From assembly GCF_005153485.1 (NCBI RefSeq), contig NZ_CP039740.1:248001-312000 (forward strand): a DNA stretch of 64,000 nt, given 5' to 3'. Shown here piece after piece: positions 53,800-61,720 of this stretch (position 1 is its first letter; every line of letters starts with the position of its first letter). Origin of the DNA: Pseudolabrys sp. FHR47. GTDB taxonomy: Bacteria; Pseudomonadota; Alphaproteobacteria; Rhizobiales; Xanthobacteraceae. Under the pieces are notes generated by a model, which saw nothing but the letters and a program-made list of their open reading frames with translations, had not been told where the DNA came from and searched no databases. The position numbers and the translations under genes are program-made.

Positions 53800-55374
53800 A
53801 TGGCGTTGTCACAACGACTTGAGTTCCGCCAGACGCAAGCGCTGGTGATGACACCGCAGCTGATGCAAGCCATCAAGCTGCTGCAACTGTCGAGTCTCGA
53901 TCTTCAGGCCTATGTCGAAAACGAACTCGAAAAGAATCCGCTGCTCGAGCGCGGCACCGCCGAGGACGGCCCGGCCGAGGCTACTGAGCACGGCACTGGC
54001 GGCGGCGACGCCGGCGACTTCAGCGATAGCGTGGGCGACGGCGGCCACGACGGTGGACAGGAATCCGGATTGGACGGTGCCCAGGACTGGATCGGCGCCG
54101 ATCTTGAGACCAGCCGTTCGTCGATCGAGCAGGGCCTCGGGACTGAACTCGAAAATGTTTTTCCTGATGACGGTGGGGAAAAATCCGCGCCGGCCGAAGC
54201 CCCGCCGCCGGCCTATTCGGAATGGTCCGGCTCGGGCGGGGGTGCCGACGACAGTGACTACAATCTCGAGGCCTTCGTCTCCGCCGAGGTGACGCTCGGG
54301 GATCATCTCGCCGAACAGATGGCGCTGGCGATCGGCGATCATAGGCAGCGCCTGATCGGTCAGTACCTCATCGATATGGTCGACGAGACGGGCTACCTTA
54401 TCGGCGATCTGGAGTCCGTCGCCGACAAGCTCGGCTGCTCTGTCGCCGATGTCGAAGCGGTGTTGTCGATTCTGCAAACGCTCGATCCGCCCGGCATCTG
54501 CGCCCGCAATCTCACCGAATGCCTGTCGCTGCAACTGAAAGAGCGCGATCGCTTCGATCCGGCGATGCAGAAGCTGGTCGAGAACCTGCCGTTGCTGGCC
54601 AAGCGCGATCTCGCGACGCTGCGCCGCCTTTGCGGTGTCGACGATGAGGATCTCGCCGACATGATCGGTGAGATACGTAGTCTCAATCCGAAACCCGGCC
54701 TCGCTTTCGGTTCGACATTGGTGCAACCGATTGTGCCCGACGTCTTCGTGCGCGCGGCACCCGACGGAACCTGGCTGGTGGAACTCAATTCGGACACGCT
54801 GCCGAAGGTTCTCATCGCGCAAAAGTATCACACCCAGGTGTCGAAGACGGCGCGCAGCGATAAGGACAAGGCCTATCTCGCCGATTGCCTGCAGACCGCG
54901 ACATGGCTGGTGCGCGCGCTCGATCAGCGCGCCAAGACCATCCTCAAGGTCTCGAGTGAGATCGTGCGCCAGCAGGACGGCTTCTTCGCCAAGGGCGTGC
55001 AACATCTGCGGCCGCTTAATCTCAAGACCGTCGCCGATGCCATCGGCATGCATGAGTCGACGGTGTCGCGTGTCACCGCCAACAAATACATGGCGACCAG
55101 CCGCGGTATTTTCGAATTGAAATATTTCTTCACGTCGTCGATCGCATCCGCGGACGGGGGCGAGGCGCATTCGGCGGAAGCTGTACGCCATCGCATTCGC
55201 ACGCTGATTGATGCAGAATGTCCCAGTGACGTTTTGTCCGATGACACCATCGTCGAGAAATTGCGTGGTGCCGGCATCGATATTGCGCGCCGCACCGTCG
55301 CCAAATACCGCGAAGCCATGCGCATTCCGTCCTCGGTGCAGCGCCGGCGTGAGAAACTTGCCGCGAATGCATGA
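53800..55374 (+). CDS. rpoN: RNA polymerase sigma-54 factor
   Basis: Alternative sigma factor for nitrogen and other -24/-12 promoters needing enhancer-binding proteins. The 524-residue protein starts with the Gln/Leu-rich region I (MALSQRLEFRQTQALVMTPQLMQAIKLLQLSSLDLQ). It has an acidic region II (about residues 50-160), the core-binding region, the helix-turn-helix (LKTVADAIGMHESTVSRVTANKYM) and the RpoN box ARRTVAKYREAM near the C-terminus. It lies upstream of hpf and ptsN, the usual cluster. Confidence 0.96.
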   Translation: MALSQRLEFRQTQALVMTPQLMQAIKLLQLSSLDLQAYVENELEKNPLLERGTAEDGPAEATEHGTGGGDAGDFSDSVGDGGHDGGQESGLDGAQDWIGADLETSRSSIEQGLGTELENVFPDDGGEKSAPAEAPPPAYSEWSGSGGGADDSDYNLEAFVSAEVTLGDHLAEQMALAIGDHRQRLIGQYLIDMVDETGYLIGDLESVADKLGCSVADVEAVLSILQTLDPPGICARNLTECLSLQLKERDRFDPAMQKLVENLPLLAKRDLATLRRLCGVDDEDLADMIGEIRSLNPKPGLAFGSTLVQPIVPDVFVRAAPDGTWLVELNSDTLPKVLIAQKYHTQVSKTARSDKDKAYLADCLQTATWLVRALDQRAKTILKVSSEIVRQQDGFFAKGVQHLRPLNLKTVADAIGMHESTVSRVTANKYMATSRGIFELKYFFTSSIASADGGEAHSAEAVRHRIRTLIDAECPSDVLSDDTIVEKLRGAGIDIARRTVAKYREAMRIPSSVQRRREKLAANA

Positions 55375-55446
55375 CCGGCCTGCGCGATCGGAGGGCGGAC
55401 GACGAGATTAACGTGGCGTACACGCCGAAAGTTGCACGGACGGCCA

Positions 55447-55476
55447 TTGACCTGCGGAACGATTCCCACATGATAT
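55447..55476 (+). promoter_or_regulatory. Possible housekeeping promoter for hpf-ptsN
   Basis: TTGACC, 18-bp spacer, TGATAT in the 216-bp gap between rpoN and hpf. This is an eye-only match. No -24/-12 sigma-54 motif with proper spacing was found in the gap. Confidence 0.3.
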
Positions 55477-55590
55477 GATTGAGGCTGCTGGGATCACGAC
55501 CGGCACCGCCCGACGCCGGTTGACGTAGACTACACGGAGACTACGAAGAGCCAAGCAGTCCCAATAAGACCAAAGACAAGGAGGCCAGTC

Positions 55591-55902
55591 ATGCCTTTAC
55601 GCGTCTCGGGGAAGAACATCAGCATCGGCACGTCGCTGCAGCAGCGCATTACGGACAGGGTCGAGGAAGCGACCTCTAAATATTTCCGCGGTGGTTATTC
55701 CGGTCACGCCACCGTCGGCCGTGACGGCTTCGGCTTTCGAACGGAATGCGTCTTGCATCTGGATTCCGGTGCCTTGCTCGAAGCGCGTGGAGTGGCCGTC
55801 GATGCGTATGGAAGTGCCGATGAAGCGGCGACCAATATCGAGAAACGACTTCGCCGCTATAAGCGCCGCCGGAAGGACAATCAGGCCCGCCGCGGCGGCT
55901 GA
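55591..55902 (+). CDS. hpf: Ribosome hibernation factor (HPF/RaiA), short or truncated
   Basis: Binds the 30S subunit and silences ribosomes in stationary phase. The 103 residues contain the N-terminal S30AE domain only: MPLRVSGKNISIGTSLQQRITDRVEEATSKYFRGGYSGHATVGRDGFGFRTECVLHLDSG, ending NIEKRLRRYKRRRKDNQARRGG. Rhizobial HPF is normally the long form (near 190 residues) with a C-terminal dimerisation domain. In the +1 frame at the stop, AADVSYNLISHSDS resembles the linker usually found at this point, which suggests a frameshift followed by loss of the C-domain. GGAGG precedes the ATG. Confidence 0.88.
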   Translation: MPLRVSGKNISIGTSLQQRITDRVEEATSKYFRGGYSGHATVGRDGFGFRTECVLHLDSGALLEARGVAVDAYGSADEAATNIEKRLRRYKRRRKDNQARRGG

Positions 55903-56043
55903 CGTGTCATACAATCTAATAAGTCACAGCGATTCCAATCGCTTGCGGCCCATTGACGGCGCCCGATGCGGCTCTTATGGTCCGCCGCCTTCACCCCTCA
56001 AACAACCCGAACAAACGCCCGCCGCCATTTCCGTCACCCGGAC

Positions 56044-56511
56044 ATGACCATGACGCTTACCGATATAGTAGCGCCGGCCGCGATCATTCCGGCGCTCAAG
56101 GTCAACGGCAAGAAGCAAGCGCTGCAGGAACTTGCCGCGCGTGCGGCCGAATTGACCGGGCAAAGCGAGCGCGCGATCTTCGAGATCCTGCTGCAACGGG
56201 AGAAGCTCGGCTCGACCGCGGTCGGCAATGGCATCGCCATTCCGCATGGCAAGCTGCCGAAGCTCGGGCGTCTGTTCGGATTGTTCGCGCGGCTGGAGCG
56301 GCCGATCGACTTCGAGGCGCTCGACTCGCAGCCGGTGGATCTCATTTTCCTGCTGCTGGCGCCGGAAGCCGCGGGCGCCGATCACCTCAAGGCCCTGGCG
56401 CGCGTCGCGCGTATGCTGCGCGATCCCGAGACCGCGCGGAAGCTGCGCGAGTCGAGCGACACCGACGCGCTATACGCCGTGCTGGCCATGCCGCAGAGCA
56501 GCGCGGCTTAG
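56044..56511 (+). CDS. ptsN: PTS IIA-like nitrogen regulatory protein PtsN
   Basis: EIIA-Ntr of the nitrogen phosphotransferase system, a regulator of K+ uptake and nitrogen/carbon balance rather than a sugar transporter. The 155-residue protein carries the phosphorylation site His68 in GNGIAIPHGKLPKLGR, with the family segments ALQELAARAAELTGQSERAIFEILLQREKLGSTAVG and PVDLIFLLLAPEAAGADHLKALARVARMLRDPE. The ATG after CCCGGAC is the family start; upstream sequence in the same frame is not conserved. The palindromic repeat of the DUF559 cassette begins five bases after its stop. Confidence 0.94.
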   Translation: MTMTLTDIVAPAAIIPALKVNGKKQALQELAARAAELTGQSERAIFEILLQREKLGSTAVGNGIAIPHGKLPKLGRLFGLFARLERPIDFEALDSQPVDLIFLLLAPEAAGADHLKALARVARMLRDPETARKLRESSDTDALYAVLAMPQSSAA

Positions 56512-56515
56512 TCTT

Positions 56516-56575
56516 CCCTCTCCCCGCAAAGCGGGGAGAGGGTGGCCCGCATCTTATGCGGGCCGGGTGAGGGGC
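56516..56575. repeat. Left inverted arm of the DUF559 cassette (copy R7a)
   Basis: CCCTCTCCCCGC-AAA-GCGGGGAGAGGG, TGGC, a variable stem CCCGCAT-CT-TATGCGGG, CCGGGTGAGGGGC. Its outer and inner boundaries match the right arm in inverted orientation. Confidence 0.85.
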
Positions 56576-56582
56576 GGTTCCC

Positions 56583-56927
56583 ATGCGGGGGCCAAATCGG
56601 AAAAAGGTTTCGTCTGAGAGACGGTTGCGGCGTCAATCGACGGACGCAGAGATGATCCTGTGGCTGTCGTTGCGCGATCGCCGCTTGTCGGGTTTCAAGT
56701 TCGTCCGGCAGGAAGCTATCGAACCATTTATCGTTGACTTCGTGTGCCGCGATAAACGGCTGATCGTCGAAGTCGATGGCGGGCAACATTCAGAAAATTC
56801 AAAGGACCGAGAGCGTGACCGGAAATTGATTGAGGCCGGTTATCGTGTGCTTCGCTTTTGGAATAACGACGTGTTGCAGAACAAAAATGGTGTTCTTGAA
56901 ACAATTCTCGGCGCGCTGAGAGAGTGA
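56583..56927 (+). CDS. DUF559 (Vsr-like) predicted endonuclease
   Basis: Small PD-(D/E)XK-fold nuclease-like protein of 114 residues. The N-terminus is basic (MRGPNRKKVSSERRLRR). Then come STDAEMILWLSLRDRRLSGFKFVRQEAIEPFIVDFVC (catalytic-type Asp in IVDF), the EVDGGQH motif, and GYRVLRFWNNDVLQNKNGVLETI, the standard DUF559 ending. It is related in fold to the very-short-patch repair nuclease Vsr; cellular substrates are unknown. Its start codon lies eight bases after the left repeat arm and its stop five bases before the right arm. Codon use is more AT-rich than in its neighbours, consistent with transfer. Confidence 0.88.
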   Translation: MRGPNRKKVSSERRLRRQSTDAEMILWLSLRDRRLSGFKFVRQEAIEPFIVDFVCRDKRLIVEVDGGQHSENSKDRERDRKLIEAGYRVLRFWNNDVLQNKNGVLETILGALRE

Positions 56928-56931
56928 CGTT

Positions 56932-56986
56932 GCCCCTCACCCGGCTTGCTGCGCAAGCCACCCTCTCCCCGCAAGCGGGGAGAGGG
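56932..56986. repeat. Right inverted arm of the DUF559 cassette (copy R7b)
   Basis: GCCCCTCACCC, a variable stem GGCTTGC-TGC-GCAAGCC, then ACCCTCTCCCCGC-AA-GCGGGGAGAGGG: the left arm inverted, with a different but still self-complementary stem. Confidence 0.85.
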
Positions 56987-56996
56987 AAAAGGGTGC

Positions 56997-57275
56997 TCAA
57001 TGCACGCTGACAGCTTCGAGCTCGTTGCTCCAGGCGCTGGCCAGCGCGCTCTCGCGCGTGTCGGTCAGCATGATCGGCGTGCCGTCCGCGGCATGCAGCG
57101 CGAACAAAGTTAGGCCGGGCGCGATCTGCGGCGCCTGCGGAAACATGTTGGCGACATCTTCCGAACGGATGGGCTTCACATAAGCCAGCCGCCCGTCGCC
57201 CAGATGCGCCAGCGCATCCTGCGTGATTGCCGCCTCGTTGGTGGTGTTGGTGTCAGCCAGCTTGTGTTGAGTCAT
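56997..57275 (-). CDS. DUF1150 family protein
   Basis: Small protein of 92 residues found next to small heat-shock genes in alphaproteobacteria. The sequence after a polar start is ALAHLGDGRLAYVKPIRSEDVANMFPQAPQIAPGLTLFALHAADGTPIMLTDTRESALASAWSNEL, the family core. No enzymatic motif is present. It follows the Hsp20 gene by 70 bp on the same strand and is probably induced with it by heat. Confidence 0.9.
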   Translation of the reverse strand: MTQHKLADTNTTNEAAITQDALAHLGDGRLAYVKPIRSEDVANMFPQAPQIAPGLTLFALHAADGTPIMLTDTRESALASAWSNELEAVSVH

Positions 57276-57345
57276 GGCCCTCGATCCTTTCCCATTGAAC
57301 GCTTAACGCGGTCGAGTCCTGTTTCGTTGCTTCAAAGTTCCGTCA

Positions 57346-57771
57346 TCATTCCAGATCGTTGATCGCGATCGATCGTACGACCCGCTCCGGCTGCGGCCGG
57401 ACCAGATCGACCGACAGCAACCCGTGCTTCAGGTCGGCGCCCATCACCTCCATGCCGTCGGCCAGCACGAAGGTGCGCTGGAACTGGCGCGCGGCGATGC
57501 CGCGGTGGAGGTACTGACGGGTCTTGTCGTCCTGCTGCCGCCCGCGGATGACCAGTTGGCTTTCCTCGACGGAAACGTCGAGCTGGTCGCGGGTGAACCC
57601 TGCAACGGCCAGCGTGATGCGAAGGCGCTCGGGGTTGTTGTCCTCGCGCGGCAGACGCTCGATGTTGTAGGGCGGGTAGCCATCGGCCCCCTTGGCGACG
57701 CGGTCGAGCACGCGCTCGATTTCATCGAAGCCAAGCAGGAACGGGCTGGAGAGTGACGGCACTCGAGACAT
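57346..57771 (-). CDS. Small heat-shock protein, Hsp20/IbpA family
   Basis: ATP-independent holdase. The 141-residue protein has an N-terminal arm (MSRVPSLSSPFLLGFDEIERVLDR), the alpha-crystallin domain (YPPYNIERLPREDNNPERLRITLAVAGFTRDQLDVSVEESQLVIRGRQ; YLHRGIAARQFQRTFVLADGMEVMGADLKHGLLSVDLVRPQPE) and a short tail. The A-x-x-x-G-L-L-S-V-D-L motif is intact. Transcription starts from a near-consensus RpoH promoter, and the leader folds over the ribosome-binding site, so both transcriptional and translational heat control are expected. The frame upstream of the ATG is leader, not coding. Confidence 0.95.
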   Translation of the reverse strand: MSRVPSLSSPFLLGFDEIERVLDRVAKGADGYPPYNIERLPREDNNPERLRITLAVAGFTRDQLDVSVEESQLVIRGRQQDDKTRQYLHRGIAARQFQRTFVLADGMEVMGADLKHGLLSVDLVRPQPERVVRSIAINDLE

Positions 57772-57778
57772 GGTATCC

Positions 57779-57892
57779 AAAGTCCTCGCTGTGAAGCGAC
57801 TTTGCGGCGAGGCCCCTTTCGGGCGCCCCTGGTCCGGACCCGGGATCCGCCCGGGTTCGGCATTTCCGTCGGGGAAGCGACCGCCACCCTGA
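57779..57892 (-). promoter_or_regulatory. ROSE-like RNA thermometer in the hsp20 leader
   Basis: The leader of about 115 nt ends in a hairpin seven bases before the ATG: AAAGTC pairs with GACTTT, and inside it TCGCT pairs with AGCGA, burying the Shine-Dalgarno region AGCGAGGA. TCGCT fits the UYGCU motif that covers the SD in Bradyrhizobium ROSE elements. A second stem, ACCCGGG/CCCGGGT, and a GC-rich stem lie upstream, as in multi-hairpin ROSE leaders. Seen by eye; no folding energy was computed. Confidence 0.7.
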
Positions 57893-57898
57893 CTGCAG

Positions 57899-57930
57899 CT
57901 AATATGGGCAGGGCCGGTTAAAGGTTCAAG
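57899..57930 (-). promoter_or_regulatory. RpoH (sigma-32) promoter for hsp20
   Basis: Minus-strand CTTG, 18-bp spacer, CCCATATTAG, one mismatch from the alphaproteobacterial heat-shock consensus CYTATNTNNG. It lies about 130 bp before the start codon and leaves a leader long enough for the thermometer hairpins. Confidence 0.75.
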
Positions 57931-57951
57931 AACAAGGGAAATCTGCTCCAA

Positions 57952-58426
57952 AGGGGATTCTTTGCCTCCGCAGCCACCGGATTTTCCCCTGCCGGTCGCT
58001 CCCGGCCAGCCGGCGCCGGTGTCTTACCCTGCACACCCCCGTCCGGCCCATGGACGATCCTGTCTGCTCCGCTGGCGGTCGCCGCGCCAGAGTGGCGGCA
58101 ACCTCCGGTGGCTCCTGCGTGCGTCACGATCGCATGCAGCCGGCGCGCGGCTGAGTGATCGCACATGTTTCATAATCAGCGTCGGCGTCGCGTGATTTAT
58201 AAATTGTCGCGCAAAGCGACGTTCGATGACAACGCCATTACGAACGGATTTCGATTTAACGAAATTTCGTTAAATCACCCGCGTCCAGCGTGGTTAAATT
58301 AATCACGCCTGTTTGCCGTGTTTGACTAAAATTTTCTTAAGAAGCGTCTCAGTTCCTTTTTATCCCGATAAGATCGCTTCGTCCGGCCGCACTTGTTTGT
58401 TCGGTCATGTGAGCGGAGCGTAACCC
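57952..58426. other. Gene-free region upstream of the cell wall hydrolase
   Basis: 475 bp without a supported gene. The first half is GC-rich with CCGGC repeats. The second half (about 58,180-58,380) is AT-rich and holds a 24-bp perfect palindrome, several TTAA words and GTTTGACTAAAATTTTCTTAAG, so it is the likely promoter region of the SleB-like gene. Confidence 0.6.
58253..58276. promoter_or_regulatory. 24-bp perfect palindrome, operator candidate
   Basis: The half-site GATTTAACGAAA is followed directly by its exact complement TTTCGTTAAATC. It lies about 150 bp before the SleB-like gene in an AT-rich stretch. The TTAA words recall CtrA-type sites but their spacing (10 bp) is not the usual 7, so the binding factor is unknown. 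Confidence 0.5.
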
Positions 58427-59737
58427 GTGTTAGCGCGCAGCATAGATAACGATGACTTGGGTCCCACCTTCGAGGAGCGGCTGTTTAGTCGCGGCAAGAC
58501 CGTCAGTATCGCTTTGGCCATCGTAGCCATCGGCATCGCCGCGCTCGATCTCGTCAATGCCAATGCGCTGACGAATGTCTCCGCGCTGATCCGTGACGCC
58601 CGCCTGCATTACGATGAGGTGCCGGGCCGCATCCTTGCCGGCATCCGCCAAATCTCGATTTATGACGATCGCTCGGCAGTCGTTGTCGCCATTCCGCGTG
58701 ATGTGCCGGCACCGAAGCCGGTCGCGCAGTTGCGTCCCGCGGCGACGCTCAACGATCCCGCGAGGCTGACGCCCGTTGCCGCCGAGCGGCAGCGTCTCGC
58801 TCTCAACAAGCCGGAGCCGGTGAAGACTGAAACCGCCAGGGCGAACACGCCGCAGCGTCCCGCCGCGCGAAGCGTCAACAATGCAGCGGTTGCCGCGCTC
58901 GCGGACGTGAAGCACGCCGACGCCGTCGAACTTGCGATGCTGCAGCCGGATCGCGACATGCGCGCCGGCATGGTCACGCTGGCTTCGCTGACGCCGGCAA
59001 GCCCACCGACGCCTGCCGTCGCAGCGAAGCCGGACTACGCCAACGTCCCGGCGCCGCAGGCGCATGCCATGCTCGCTGCGTATGACAATGACGACGCGCC
59101 GCCGGTTCGCCTTGCCAGTCTCAACAGCGGTGAGATGCCGATGAGCTCGATGGCCGCTCAGCCGATGCCGGTCTCGCTGCCGCCGCTTAACATGGTCCCG
59201 ATGCCGGTCCCGGCGCCGGGCGTACCGCCGCCGTCGCCGGCGCAGCGGCTCAATCTCGACGACAAGGAGTACGCCAAGGCGCAGCGCTGCCTCGCCAACG
59301 CGATCTATTGGGAAGCGCGCAGCGAACCGGTGCGCGGCCAGATGGCCGTTGCGCAGGTCGTGATGAACCGCGTGTTCTCGCCGTTCTATCCGAACGATGT
59401 CTGCTCGGTGGTCTACCAGAACGCCCACCGTCACTTGTCGTGCCAGTTCACTTTCGCCTGCGATGGCAAGCGCAAGACGATCACCGAACGCGGTCACTGG
59501 GCGCGCGCCAACCGCATCGCCAAGCAGACGCTCGACGGTCAGATCTACGTGCCGGAGGTCGCCAAGTCGACGCACTACCACGCCGCGTACGTGAACCCGA
59601 TCTGGAATCGCGAGATGAAGAAGCTGGTGCGCTTCGGCCTGCACTCGTTCTATCGGCCCTACGCTTGGGGCAATGGCGCCGAGATGCCGGTGTGGGGCAA
59701 AACGGTGCTGGCCAAGGACGACAGCAAGAAGAAGTAA
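58427..59737 (+). CDS. SleB-like cell wall hydrolase with membrane anchor
   Basis: Predicted peptidoglycan hydrolase, 436 residues. An N-terminal transmembrane helix (about 25-45, VSIALAIVAIGIAALDLVNANAL) anchors a long Pro/Ala-rich periplasmic linker (residues 80-275). The C-terminal Hydrolase_2/SleB domain follows: RCLANAIYWEARSEPVRGQMAVAQVVMNRVFSPFYPNDVCSVVYQN, CQFTFACDG, and KSTHYHAAYVNPIWNREMKKLVRFGLHSFYRP. The Glu in YWEARSE is the probable catalytic acid. The start is GTG. Family members act as lytic transglycosylase-like enzymes; its timing in the cell cycle is unknown. Confidence 0.88.
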   Translation: MLARSIDNDDLGPTFEERLFSRGKTVSIALAIVAIGIAALDLVNANALTNVSALIRDARLHYDEVPGRILAGIRQISIYDDRSAVVVAIPRDVPAPKPVAQLRPAATLNDPARLTPVAAERQRLALNKPEPVKTETARANTPQRPAARSVNNAAVAALADVKHADAVELAMLQPDRDMRAGMVTLASLTPASPPTPAVAAKPDYANVPAPQAHAMLAAYDNDDAPPVRLASLNSGEMPMSSMAAQPMPVSLPPLNMVPMPVPAPGVPPPSPAQRLNLDDKEYAKAQRCLANAIYWEARSEPVRGQMAVAQVVMNRVFSPFYPNDVCSVVYQNAHRHLSCQFTFACDGKRKTITERGHWARANRIAKQTLDGQIYVPEVAKSTHYHAAYVNPIWNREMKKLVRFGLHSFYRPYAWGNGAEMPVWGKTVLAKDDSKKK

Positions 59738-60724
59738 CTAAATCCTCAGCTTCAGCAGTCTGATCGCGTTATCGCGGGCGATCTGCGCGCGCTGGGCGTC
59801 GGAGAGCGGCGCGGCATCGAGCCATCCGCTGCCCTGGCCGATGTCCTCGAACGGCCAGTCGACCGAGAACAACACATGGTCGAGGCCGACTTCGGCCATG
59901 ACGTTCTGCAGCGCCGGTGTATGAAAATTCCCAGCGGTCGTGATGTAGAAATTTTTCCGGAAATAATCGCCGACACTGCGCTGCGCGGCATAGCGATGCG
60001 GCAGCTTCATCCAGCCATTGCGATTGTCGATGCGCCACAGCAGCGCTGGAAGGCCCTCGCCGAGATGGCCGAGGATGATCTTCAGCTTCGGATGCGTGTC
60101 GAACAGGCCTGAACCGATCAGGCGCAATGCGTGGATCGCGGTCTCGGCGCCGAAGGCCCAGTTCGGCCCCAGCATCCACGGGTGCCCCTGATACTGCGGC
60201 GCATGCGCCGGCAGCGGATTGCGCGGGTGTAGATAGAACGGCACGTCGAGGGCCTCGACCGTATGCCAGAACGGGCGATATTCCGGCTGGTCGTAATAGG
60301 TGGCGTTGTCGGCGCTGCCGACTTGCGAGAAGCCATTGACCAGCGCGCCGACGAAACCGAGTTCCTTGACGCAGCGGGTCAGTTCGGCTGCCGCGGCTTC
60401 CGGGTCCTGCATCGGCAGGGCGGCAAAGCCGGCAAAGCGCTTCGGGTGCTTTGCAATGACCGCGGCGAGCGCGTCATTGGCCTTGCGTGCGACGGTGATC
60501 GCCGTTGCGGTGTCGGGAATGGCCTGCACGGCCGGCGCGTTCAGCGACATCACCATCATCTCGATGCCGTGCGCGTCCATGTCGGCGAGGCAGGAGTCGA
60601 TGTTGAGCAGGCGTCGTGACAACTCCGGCCAGACCGGCGCGAAGGCGTGGGGTTCTCCGAGTGTCTCGTCAATGGCGAAATGTTCTTCGAGCGCGATCTT
60701 GCCGTGCATTTCCTTACCGAGCAT
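59738..60724 (-). CDS. Amidohydrolase-family decarboxylase, gamma-resorcylate decarboxylase-like
   Basis: TIM-barrel metal-dependent enzyme of 328 residues. MHGKIALEEHFAIDETLG carries an ExH metal motif; LADMDAHGIEMMVMSLNAPAVQAIPDTATAI, VGALVNGFSQVGSADNATYYDQPEYRPFW, FYLHPRNPLP, ILGHLGEGLPALLWRIDNRNGW and LFSVDWPFEDI follow the order of the gamma-resorcylate (2,6-dihydroxybenzoate) decarboxylase family. Related 5-carboxyvanillate or ACMS-type decarboxylases share the fold. No resorcinol catabolic genes are nearby, so the substrate is unconfirmed. A second ATG five codons in fits the family start better. Confidence 0.82.
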   Translation of the reverse strand: MLGKEMHGKIALEEHFAIDETLGEPHAFAPVWPELSRRLLNIDSCLADMDAHGIEMMVMSLNAPAVQAIPDTATAITVARKANDALAAVIAKHPKRFAGFAALPMQDPEAAAAELTRCVKELGFVGALVNGFSQVGSADNATYYDQPEYRPFWHTVEALDVPFYLHPRNPLPAHAPQYQGHPWMLGPNWAFGAETAIHALRLIGSGLFDTHPKLKIILGHLGEGLPALLWRIDNRNGWMKLPHRYAAQRSVGDYFRKNFYITTAGNFHTPALQNVMAEVGLDHVLFSVDWPFEDIGQGSGWLDAAPLSDAQRAQIARDNAIRLLKLRI

Positions 60725-60748
60725 GTCTTGTCTTGAAAGCCCTTGCCG

Positions 60749-61716
<968 letters not shown>

Positions 61717-61720
<4 letters not shown>

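Larger units (their letters stand above)
56516..56986. mobile_element. Candidate nuclease cassette: DUF559 gene between inverted palindromic repeats
   Basis: A 471-bp unit made of two inverted palindromic arms of 60 and 55 bp around a single gene, the DUF559 nuclease. The arms are identical at both boundaries (CCCTCTCCCCGC outside, GGGTGAGGGGC inside) and differ only in their middle stems. The position of the gene corresponds to the 20-25-bp centre of the gene-less copies elsewhere in the window. Mobility is inferred, not seen: no target-site duplication was identified. Confidence 0.5.

Noticed and set aside
55375..55590. Sigma-54 promoter before hpf
   Set aside because: TGGCG and TTGCA words are present but 17 bases apart instead of the required spacing of about 10.
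57962..58195. Short plus-strand open frame upstream of the SleB-like gene
   Set aside because: Pro/Arg-rich low-complexity translation without a ribosome-binding site or any recognisable domain.
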